A DNA stretch of 20,364 nucleotides from a virus: positions 1-20,364 of the IMG/VR virus record IMGVR_UViG_3300009320_000137, one strand, 5' to 3'. Below, one piece after another: positions 7,062 through 12,588 of this stretch. The notes under the pieces are model-generated. The model was not told where the DNA came from, did not search any database, and saw only the letters and a program-made list of their open reading frames with translations. Within the stretch, counting starts at the first letter, position 1; the number at the start of each line of letters is the position of its first letter. The translations under genes and the position numbers were made by a program.

Positions 7062-7958
7062 ATGATATTGGACAAAGCAAATCTGGAACGGGCGGCCAAG
7101 AGCTTCCGGGCTCTCTATTACGAGGCCCTGGAAAAGCTTCCCGACCCGATTTACAAGCTTCTGGCAATGGTTGTGACGAGCTCGGCACAGGAGGAGAGCT
7201 ATAACTGGCTCGGCGAGACTCCCCTTCTCAAGGAGTGGTTCGATGAGCGGCAGATCGAGCGGTTCAAAGCCTACGATTACACGGTCCGAAACAAGGACTG
7301 GGAAGCCACGATCGCGGTCGGTCGGAATGACATCCTGTTTGACAAGCTGGGTCTCGTGCGGCCGAGGATCGAGGGCCTGGCGGCCGAGGGTCCGCGCCAC
7401 TACGAGCGTCTGATCCTGGCGCTCTTCCTGGCGGGATTCGATACTGCCTGCTACGACGGGCAATACTTCTTCGATTCCGACCATCCGAACGACTCCGAGG
7501 GCACGCAGAGCAACGTCACCGATGCGGTACTGGCGGCAGACGCCTATGCCGATGCTTATGCAGCGATGATGTCCCTCAAGAGCCACAAGGGCGAGCCCCT
7601 GGGCGTGCGGCCCACTCACCTCGCCGTTCCGCCCCAGCTTCGCGCGACGGGTTTGGAGATCCTCAAGGCGGAGCGGCTGGACAGCGGGGCCACAAACGTC
7701 AACAAGGACTCGGCCGAGCTCATCGTGGTTTCAGAGTGGAGCGGAGACGCCACGAAGTGGGGGCTTTTCGATCTGAGTAAGCCGATAAAACCCTTCATCC
7801 TCCAGATCGTCAAGGAGGCCGAGTTCGTCGCCCTGGACATACTCACCGACGAAAACGTGTTCATGCGCAAGGAATACCTCTACGGCATCGACACGATCGA
7901 CAACGTCGGCTTCGGGCTCTGGGAGCTGGCCTACGGGTCGACCGGGGACGCCGAATAA
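7062..7958 (+). CDS. Major capsid protein (Mu gpT/gp34-like)
   Basis: This 298-residue protein matches the Mu-like major head subunit family. It shows WLGETPLLKEWFDERQI, YDYTVRNKDWEATIAVGRNDI, CYDGQYFFDSDHP, the late LAVPPQLRATGLEILKAE and the C-terminal DENVFMRKEYLYGID stretch. This is an HK97-type fold by family, forming the shell after scaffold-directed assembly. The length is close to that of Mu T. There is a strong ribosome site AAGGGAGG (7046-7053) eight bases before the ATG, as expected for the most abundant protein. A GC-rich stem-loop follows the gene. Confidence 0.93.
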   Translation: MILDKANLERAAKSFRALYYEALEKLPDPIYKLLAMVVTSSAQEESYNWLGETPLLKEWFDERQIERFKAYDYTVRNKDWEATIAVGRNDILFDKLGLVRPRIEGLAAEGPRHYERLILALFLAGFDTACYDGQYFFDSDHPNDSEGTQSNVTDAVLAADAYADAYAAMMSLKSHKGEPLGVRPTHLAVPPQLRATGLEILKAERLDSGATNVNKDSAELIVVSEWSGDATKWGLFDLSKPIKPFILQIVKEAEFVALDILTDENVFMRKEYLYGIDTIDNVGFGLWELAYGSTGDAE

Positions 7959-7995
7959 GTCGTCGGGGCACTGAAGCAAAGATACGCTGAAGTTT

Positions 7996-8023
7996 CCTGG
8001 GCGGCGCTCAGCCGCCGCCCAGG
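7996..8023 (+). other. Perfect 11-bp GC-rich stem-loop after the capsid gene
   Basis: CCTGGGCGGCG (7996-8006) pairs perfectly with CGCCGCCCAGG (8013-8023) around the loop CTCAGC. It stands between the capsid stop and the next ribosome site. It lacks the following T tract (ATTCACC instead), so a full intrinsic terminator is unlikely. A 3'-end stabiliser, a partial (leaky) terminator or a processing barrier would fit its place after the highest-demand gene. Confidence 0.7.
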
Positions 8024-8047
8024 ATTCACCAGAAAGGAGCTAGCAAA

Positions 8048-8236
8048 ATGGCAATCAAGATCATCTCGAAGCAGGAAGGGTTCATGCGGTGCGGAATCAA
8101 GCACTCCGCGGAGCCGAAGGTCTACCCGGACGACAAGTTCAGCAAAAAGGAGCTCGCGCGCCTCGAGGGCGACAAGATGCTCATCGTCGTCGATGTGCCG
8201 AATTCCGAGCTCAAGAAGAACGGTAAGGAGAAGTAA
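8048..8236 (+). CDS. Mu gp35-like small protein (FluMu N-terminal domain type)
   Basis: This 62-residue protein starts at ATG 8048 after AAAGGAG (8033-8039). IKIISKQEGFMRCGIKHSAE, then KFSKKELARLEGDKMLIVV, resembles the short domain at the start of Mu-like gp35/HI1506 proteins ('F.R.G..F....t.....t..ql..L..d..L.V'). Here only that domain is present. The function is unknown, and its position between capsid and gp36 matches gp35. The stop TAA is followed at once by the GTG start of the next gene. Confidence 0.7.
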   Translation: MAIKIISKQEGFMRCGIKHSAEPKVYPDDKFSKKELARLEGDKMLIVVDVPNSELKKNGKEK

Positions 8237-8665
8237 GTGCCTTACCTGGAGCAAACCGACCTTCTTGAGCTCATCGACGAGGCGACTCTCATCTCCCTCA
8301 CCGATGATGCAGATGACGGCTACGTGAACGAGGAGATCGTTGCCGAGGTCCTCGATACGGCCGAAGAGGAGGCCATGGGGTACATAGCAAATCGGTACTC
8401 CGTGCCTCTTGTAGAGGTGCCCGGCGTAGTGAAGAAGCACACGGTGGCGATCGCCGCCCATGCTCTTTACTCGAGGCGCATGGATCCTCCCGATCGGATC
8501 GTGACGGCCCACAAGAATGCGATCAATTATTTCCTCAAGGTCGCAGACGGCAAGGCCCACATTCAGGGGGCGACTCCGAAGACCGATCCGGCCACGCGCA
8601 CGAGCGCCGGCCGCACTGACGGGAACGAGAGGCTCTTCACCCGAACGAAGCTCGAGGACGCCTGA
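8237..8665 (+). CDS. Mu gp36-like head-tail connector (DUF1320)
   Basis: This 142-residue protein has a GTG start directly abutting the previous stop, with AAGGAG at 8225-8230. MPYLEQTDLLELIDEATLIS, the acidic DDADDGYVNEEIVAEVLDTAEEEAMGYIANRYSVPL segment (about residues 22-58) and HTVAIAAHALYSRR define DUF1320. The family forms the head-completion adaptor under the portal. The C-terminal 40 residues (TKTxP..RTSAGRTDGNERLF, as a loose description) are low in structure, as is common in the family. TGATG overlap with the next gene. Confidence 0.87.
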   Translation: MPYLEQTDLLELIDEATLISLTDDADDGYVNEEIVAEVLDTAEEEAMGYIANRYSVPLVEVPGVVKKHTVAIAAHALYSRRMDPPDRIVTAHKNAINYFLKVADGKAHIQGATPKTDPATRTSAGRTDGNERLFTRTKLEDA

Positions 8666-9114
8666 TGAAGATCGCAATGAGGACCGAGGGGCATGCCAAG
8701 CTCGACGACATCCTATTCAGGGTATTCGAAGGCGGGGCGTCTCCTCGGCCGCTCATGAAGGCGATCGGGGCGGCTCTTGTGGCGTCTACAACCGATCGGT
8801 TCGACCGGGAGGTCGATCCGGACGAGGAGTCCTGGGAGCCTCTCAAGCCGGCTACGGAAAAACGAAAAGGGCACAAGCGAATCCTCCAGGATACTGAGGA
8901 CCTTGCCGGGAGCGTCGACAGCCAGGTGGATGACGACGGTGTCCAGGTCGGTACGAATAAGGAATACATGGTCTACCACCAGGACACTGAGGAGACCGAG
9001 GACATGGAGCGCAAGATCATCCCGGAGCGGGGTGTTTTCGGTATCAGCGATGAGGACCGCGAAGACATCGAGGACTTGGCTGATCGATTCATGAAGAAGC
9101 TTCTCAAGGTGTGA
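8665..9114 (+). CDS. Mu gpG-like virion morphogenesis / tail completion protein
   Basis: This 149-residue protein matches the phage virion morphogenesis family (Mu gpG, P2 gpS). It has a helical N-terminus with LMKAIGAALVASTTDRFDRE, the WEPLKPATEKRKGHKRILQDTEDL segment (about residues 52-80), the VQVGTNKEYMVYHQ strand pair (about 93-106) and a C-terminal PERGVFGISDEDREDI helix. Members finish the head-tail joint. In Mu the G gene precedes the protease gene I, whereas here it follows gp36. Translation is coupled on both sides by TGATG. Confidence 0.83.
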   Translation: MKIAMRTEGHAKLDDILFRVFEGGASPRPLMKAIGAALVASTTDRFDREVDPDEESWEPLKPATEKRKGHKRILQDTEDLAGSVDSQVDDDGVQVGTNKEYMVYHQDTEETEDMERKIIPERGVFGISDEDREDIEDLADRFMKKLLKV

Positions 9115-9623
9115 TGATGCTCGAAGAGATCGGAAATTTTCTCACGGACACCCTGGTCACGGCCGGGATCAAGGAGAGTGCTATCTGGGTCTCTTTTCTC
9201 GGACGAAAGGACGAGAAGGAAAAGGCCCAGACGCTCAAGCCTCCATCGGCCGAGCTCAGAATAAGGCGCGATGAGAGGAGTCGCGACGGCACGATCGTCA
9301 AGCGCACGGTAGATGATGAGAACAACCAGATTCATCTCACCAGGCGCATCAACAAGCGCGAAGTGGACATCGAGATCCACCTTCGGGTTATAGAGCAACG
9401 CGACTTCGATGGGATCAAGGATGCCTTCGTCGATGCTCTCGATCACTGGGTGGTCGATGCTGAATCGTTTGATATTCGATCGGTACCGAGCAGTTGCCGG
9501 TGGCACCAGAAGGCCCGGCGCGATCGGCGCAGATCGGCGCTTGTGGTGAGCTTCGAAGGGGGAGATTACAAGACAACCAGTGTACCGAGATTTACGGAAG
9601 TAACCTTTGACATACCGGAATAA
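9114..9623 (+). CDS. Mu gp37-like tail terminator / neck protein
   Basis: Product of 169 residues from ATG 9114 (TGATG with the gpG stop). ATG 9117 is equally possible because AAGG at 9106-9109 suits it better, and a GTG at 9111 is less likely. The protein has a helical start (MLEEIGNFLTDTLVTAGI), a beta-rich middle with EVDIEIHLRVIEQRDFDGIKDAFVDALDHW, and a beta C-terminus. This layout and its position before the sheath fit tail terminator or neck proteins (gp37 place in Mu). The assignment is mostly by synteny and fold impression. Confidence 0.6.
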   Translation: MMLEEIGNFLTDTLVTAGIKESAIWVSFLGRKDEKEKAQTLKPPSAELRIRRDERSRDGTIVKRTVDDENNQIHLTRRINKREVDIEIHLRVIEQRDFDGIKDAFVDALDHWVVDAESFDIRSVPSSCRWHQKARRDRRRSALVVSFEGGDYKTTSVPRFTEVTFDIPE

Positions 9624-9637
9624 GGGGGCTTGAAAAC

Positions 9638-9841
9638 ATGCCATCCGAAGAGAAGAAGGAAAAATCAGGTCGGCCTCAGACTTATACGATCGAACAGCTC
9701 GAGCGCCGCACTGATACGCCGAGCTATGTCACAGCCGGAGCACAAGTGCGCTACGGCTGGACCACGGAGACTCGGCTCGCTCAGGCGGAATTCGAGCGCC
9801 AGATCAAGCAGTTCCTGGGGCCGAAGCGAATCAGGAAATAA
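9638..9841 (+). CDS. Small hypothetical protein before the tail sheath (gp38 position)
   Basis: This 67-residue basic protein starts at ATG 9638 with AAGGGGG at 9622-9628. It starts with a charged, likely disordered segment (MPSEEKKEKSGRPQTYT), then IEQLERRTDTPSYVTAGAQVRYGWTTETRLAQAEFERQI forms a probable helix-containing unit. I do not recognise a family. Mu-like phages carry a short gene (gp38) in this place, but this sequence does not show the DUF2635 pattern. A longer overlapping frame at 9630-9884 reads as serine/arginine-rich noise and is not preferred. Confidence 0.6.
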   Translation: MPSEEKKEKSGRPQTYTIEQLERRTDTPSYVTAGAQVRYGWTTETRLAQAEFERQIKQFLGPKRIRK

Positions 9842-9868
9842 CGACTCCAACCATAAGGAGGAACGATC

Positions 9869-11266
9869 ATGTGGGGAGGAGTAACAGAATACATCCAGGA
9901 CGGCAACCTTGGGTTGCCGCCCACGGAGGTGGAGGGTGCTCTGTTTTTCGTCGGCGTGAGTGATACCGGCGAAGCGGAAACCCTCTACTATATCGACAAG
10001 AACAGCAACGTCCGGGGCGATCTGGGCCTGGGACCATTGCCCACCAAGATCCTCGACGCCCTGGCCGTGGGATCTGAGAAGACCAAGATCGTCGCGGTGA
10101 AGGCCACGAGCGACGTGACCGGCTCAAGGGGTACCATCACGCACTCCGGGACCGGGAGCGCCACGTATGCCTCCAGCGGGGATCCCAAGGACGAGTACCA
10201 GTTTCTCCTCGAGATCCTCACGGGAGGAGAGCTCGCGGATGCCGTCTACAAATGGTCCCGCGACGGCGGGCGTCACTGGTCCGGAGAGCTCGCGTTTTCC
10301 GGTGTCGGGGCGGTCGTGCTCGGGGATACCGGCGTGACGATCACCTTCACCGAGGGCGTGCCGCCGAGCTTCGTTGCCAGCGACACCTACGCCTTCAACA
10401 CCACGGCTCCGGATGCCTCGCTGGCGAACAAGCTCTCGGCGCTCAACTGGGCGATCGAGCGCGTGGCCGTGGAAGGCATCGTGATCCTGGGCGAGAGCGA
10501 TGCAGCGGCTTGGGCCTCGTTCGGAACGTGGGCCGACACGAAATTCACCGAGCACCGGCCGATGTTCATGCTGCTCGAGTCCACGGCTCCGGCCGATGGG
10601 GAGGCGCTGGCCACATGGGTTGCGGCCCGAGTGACGGAGAGGGCCACCTACTCCCATGCGCGTGTTTCTGTGGTGGCCATGGGAGCGAACATTACTGACG
10701 CCGATGGCAACGCGATCGGCCGAAACGGAATCGGCCTGGTGGCCGGGACCATTTCGAAGATTCCGACGATGCGATCGATGGGGAACGTGAACGAGTGTCC
10801 CCAGACGCCGGCGTTGGCGCTCTATCCGGCGCTCACAACAGCGCAGGCCAAGACCCTCGACGACAACGATCTCATCACCTTCCGTCATTACGTGGGCCTG
10901 GAGAACATCTTCATCACAGACGGCCACACGATCGCCGCCGCCACGAGCGACTATCAGAAGCTCGAAACGCGGCGCGTGGTGGACAAGTCCGTGAGGCTGT
11001 GCCGTGTGGCGGCGCTACGGAAGGTCCATAGCGAGACCGAAGGGGCCGAGGGCGACGAGAGCGGTCTCAAGGACCTCGAGAATCACCTCGAACAGGCCCT
11101 GGAGCGTATGAAGCATCCGGTACGCGAGATCACGAACTACGGTGTCGTGATACCGGAAGGCCAGGACATCATCGGCACGAGCGAGGTTCAGGTGCAGCTC
11201 TCGATGGTGCCGGTGCCGATCATGCGGAATATAACCCTTAACTTCGGGCTGGCTGTTTCGCTGTAG
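9869..11266 (+). CDS. Contractile tail sheath protein (DUF2586-like)
   Basis: This 465-residue protein has strong AAGGAGGAA (9855-9863) before ATG 9869. The start is MWGGVTEYIQDGNLG, followed by a beta-rich domain (about residues 100-180) likely exposed on the sheath surface. The C-terminal half carries HYVGLENIFITDGHTIAAA and SDYQKLETRRVVDKSVRL (about 335-375), with the final VPIMRNITLNFGLAVSL. These C-terminal motifs recall DUF2586-type sheath proteins more than classical Mu gpL, by eye. It polymerises around the tube and contracts on infection. The position before the tube gene and the contractile baseplate genes downstream support this. Confidence 0.82.
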   Translation: MWGGVTEYIQDGNLGLPPTEVEGALFFVGVSDTGEAETLYYIDKNSNVRGDLGLGPLPTKILDALAVGSEKTKIVAVKATSDVTGSRGTITHSGTGSATYASSGDPKDEYQFLLEILTGGELADAVYKWSRDGGRHWSGELAFSGVGAVVLGDTGVTITFTEGVPPSFVASDTYAFNTTAPDASLANKLSALNWAIERVAVEGIVILGESDAAAWASFGTWADTKFTEHRPMFMLLESTAPADGEALATWVAARVTERATYSHARVSVVAMGANITDADGNAIGRNGIGLVAGTISKIPTMRSMGNVNECPQTPALALYPALTTAQAKTLDDNDLITFRHYVGLENIFITDGHTIAAATSDYQKLETRRVVDKSVRLCRVAALRKVHSETEGAEGDESGLKDLENHLEQALERMKHPVREITNYGVVIPEGQDIIGTSEVQVQLSMVPVPIMRNITLNFGLAVSL

Positions 11267-11294
11267 TCCGGCCGAGCCTCAGTAAGGAGAGATC

Positions 11295-11750
11295 ATGAGT
11301 GTCAATGGCAAATATTTCTCATGGGAGGACATCACCATTTTCCTCCCTCAAGGTGCGCTCCTCGATGTCCAGGACATCGAGTACAGTGATGAGAAGGAGG
11401 TGGAGGAGGTCTACGGCAAGGGCTCCAAGCCGGTGGGCTATGGGCGCGGCAACTACAAGGGAGCGGGGAAGCTCACCCTGAAGCGTGAGGGCTACGATCA
11501 GCTCATGGCTTACTGCAAGACCCAGGGCAAAGCCTTCTACGGCCTGGATCCCTTCCCCATCACGGTGAGCTACGCCAACAGCAATGATGCGCCGGTCACC
11601 GACAAGCTCAAGGACTGCAAATTCACGAAGCGTGATTTCAAGGGCGCCCAGGGCGACAAGAGCGTAAACGTGGAGTTGCCGTTCATCATCATCGGTGGGA
11701 TCAACTCCGATGGAGTGGACGCGACCGCAGACAACACGAGCCTTCACTAG
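11295..11750 (+). CDS. Tail tube protein (Mu gpM-like)
   Basis: This 151-residue protein starts at ATG 11295 after AAGGAG (11283-11288). GKYFSWEDITIFLPQGALLDVQDIEYSDEKEVEEVYGKG, then KPVGYGRGNYKGAGKLTLKREG, is the pattern of contractile-tail tube proteins (reported here as two segments, about residues 5-45 and 45-65). The rest is beta-rich, ending in VELPFIIIGGI. It forms the inner tube polymer and directly follows the sheath gene. Confidence 0.82.
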   Translation: MSVNGKYFSWEDITIFLPQGALLDVQDIEYSDEKEVEEVYGKGSKPVGYGRGNYKGAGKLTLKREGYDQLMAYCKTQGKAFYGLDPFPITVSYANSNDAPVTDKLKDCKFTKRDFKGAQGDKSVNVELPFIIIGGINSDGVDATADNTSLH

Positions 11751-11755
11751 GCGAT

Positions 11756-11772
11756 TCGGCCTAACTGGCCGA
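11756..11772 (+). other. Stem-loop between tube gene and chaperone gene
   Basis: TCGGCC (11756-11761) pairs with GGCCGA (11767-11772) around TAACT. The right arm covers the GA of the GAGG (11771-11774) just ahead of ATG 11777, so the fold may hide a ribosome site if that ATG is used. No T tract follows. Confidence 0.5.
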
Positions 11773-11776
11773 GGCG

Positions 11777-12130
11777 ATGATGGAGAGTAAGGAAATGACG
11801 AACGAGTTGAAGGCCAAGATCGAGGCTTGGAAGAAGGAGCACGGCGAGCTCTCAGAGCTCATTGTGAGCTGGGATGTGGAAGGCGTTGAGCAGAGCCGTT
11901 CCTTTATCGTTCATAAGCCGAAGCCGGCGAGCTTCGATATTCTCATGCAGGGGATCATGCAGAAGCCCACGAAGGCGATGAAGAACTTCGTGATCTCGGT
12001 GCTCCTGCATCCGAGCCAGGAGGAGTTCCTCTCCCTGGCGGAGAAGTATCCCGGCGTGCTCATGAACCTGGGCAACTCGATCCTCGAGGAGTTCGGCATC
12101 AAAGCCGACGTAGTTAAAAAAAAGCTCTAG
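11777..12130 (+). CDS. Tail assembly chaperone, short (unshifted) form
   Basis: The product is 117 residues, the 0-frame of a tail chaperone pair analogous to lambda G, P2 E and the Mu gp41 region. MTNELKAKIEAWKKEHGEL is followed by a beta strand region and the helical VLLHPSQEEFLSLAEKYPGVLMNLGNSILEEFG, typical of chaperones that bind tape measure proteins. The ATG at 11777 or the one at 11795 (with GGAG at 11782-11785) could be used. The last codons read GTT AAA AAA AAG CTC TAG, ending in the frameshift site described separately. It lies between the tube and tape measure genes, as in many phages. Confidence 0.82.
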   Translation: MMESKEMTNELKAKIEAWKKEHGELSELIVSWDVEGVEQSRSFIVHKPKPASFDILMQGIMQKPTKAMKNFVISVLLHPSQEEFLSLAEKYPGVLMNLGNSILEEFGIKADVVKKKL

Positions 12131-12315
12131 AGATAAGGTCCTCGCCTCTGCGCGAGGGCCTTGTCCTCATCAGGCACTACTTCGGCATAGACGCACGGAA
12201 ATTCAACATGGATGAATTCATCGAACACTACTCAGAAGCTTGGTACATGGTGGAGTTGGAGCGGGATATCCTGGCCAGCGCGATCGGGAAGGCTTTTGGC
12301 GTGAAAGATCAGTGA
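11777..12315 (+). CDS. Tail assembly chaperone, -1 frameshift fusion (GT-type)
   Basis: A -1 slip on A_AAA_AAG (12118-12124) moves ribosomes into a frame open to TGA 12313-12315, adding 63 residues after residue 116 for a 179-residue product. The added part reads ALEIRSSPLREGLVLIRHY, then FGIDARKFNMDEFIEHYSE and a helical end, a plausible domain for tape measure or tube binding. No start codon with a good ribosome site serves this second frame alone. Fusions like this are conserved in most long-tailed phages (Xu, Hendrix and Duda). The site, the downstream stem and the open frame are seen here. The amount produced is inferred to be low. Confidence 0.82.
12118..12162 (+). promoter_or_regulatory. 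Programmed -1 ribosomal frameshift signal: A_AAA_AAG plus downstream stem-loop
   Basis: Slippery heptamer A AAA AAG at 12118-12124, within a run of eight A. A stem of AAGGTCCTCGC (12135-12145) pairs with GCGAGGGCCTT (12152-12162): 11 pairs with one G-T wobble, loop CTCTGC. The spacer is ten bases, slightly longer than the usual five to nine. The 0-frame stop TAG 12128-12130 lies in the spacer. Confidence 0.8.
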
Positions 12316-12533
12316 TTCGCAGATGAAAGATTGGAGGCTTTCAGGGCTTTTTCACGGGCATCTTGAGCCCGCCAGCCCTCTATAAAGGACTCTTTCCAGA
12401 CGTGGGTGACAATGCGGAAACAGGCATAGGTGAGTTTGACAAGCTTGGGACCGAAATAAACCAGAGCCCAACAGAGACCGATGATCGCGCCAATGCCGAA
12501 GAAAAAGAAGACGGGACCGAGAGCTTCAAACAT
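12309..12533 (-). CDS. Reverse-strand small membrane protein with its own promoter (candidate moron)
   Basis: The protein has 74 residues and is read opposite to every other gene here. ATG 12533 is preceded by a perfect AGGAGGT (12542-12548) at eight bases, and a sigma-70-type promoter lies just upstream. Residues about 5-30 (VFFFFGIGAIIGLCWALVYF) form one transmembrane helix, followed by a cationic segment (GPKLVKLTYACFRIVTHVWK) and a charged tail WRAQDAREKALKA. No family is recognised. It fits a lysogenic conversion gene (moron), perhaps for superinfection exclusion or another change at the inner membrane, by inference from context. Its stop overlaps the end of the frameshift fusion by seven bases. 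The DNA looks less GC-rich than its neighbours, suggesting later gain. Confidence 0.78.
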   Translation of the reverse strand: MFEALGPVFFFFGIGAIIGLCWALVYFGPKLVKLTYACFRIVTHVWKESFIEGWRAQDAREKALKASNLSSANH

Positions 12534-12541
12534 GGCAGCAC

Positions 12542-12548
12542 ACCTCCT
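12542..12548 (-). promoter_or_regulatory. Shine-Dalgarno of the reverse-strand gene
   Basis: AGGAGGT on the minus strand (ACCTCCT on +), eight bases before the ATG. It is the longest match to the anti-SD sequence noted in the window and decides the start of the 74-residue protein. Confidence 0.8.
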
Positions 12549-12559
12549 GAGATGATTAC

Positions 12560-12588
12560 AGTATAGGGCAACAAGGACCTCCAGTCAA
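12560..12588 (-). promoter_or_regulatory. Sigma-70-type promoter for the reverse-strand gene
   Basis: On the minus strand, TTGACT (-35, 12588-12583) is 17 bases from TATACT (-10, 12565-12560). Each box is 5/6 to consensus and the spacing is optimal. Transcription would begin near 12553, about 20 bases before the ATG. The -35 box overlaps the leader just before the tape measure start (12589). Confidence 0.75.

Noticed and set aside
7996-8023. Intrinsic terminator after the capsid gene
   Set aside because: The stem is perfect but no T tract follows (ATTCACC), and the operon clearly continues in the same direction.
9630-9884. An 84-residue + frame overlapping the small pre-sheath gene
   Set aside because: Reads as Ser/Arg-rich noise and runs into the sheath start. 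The 9638-9841 frame ends neatly before the sheath ribosome site.
12363-12574. Other open frames (+ 12363-12566 and - 12380-12574) over the moron
   Set aside because: Neither has a ribosome site. The 12309-12533 - strand frame has promoter, SD and membrane helix in register.
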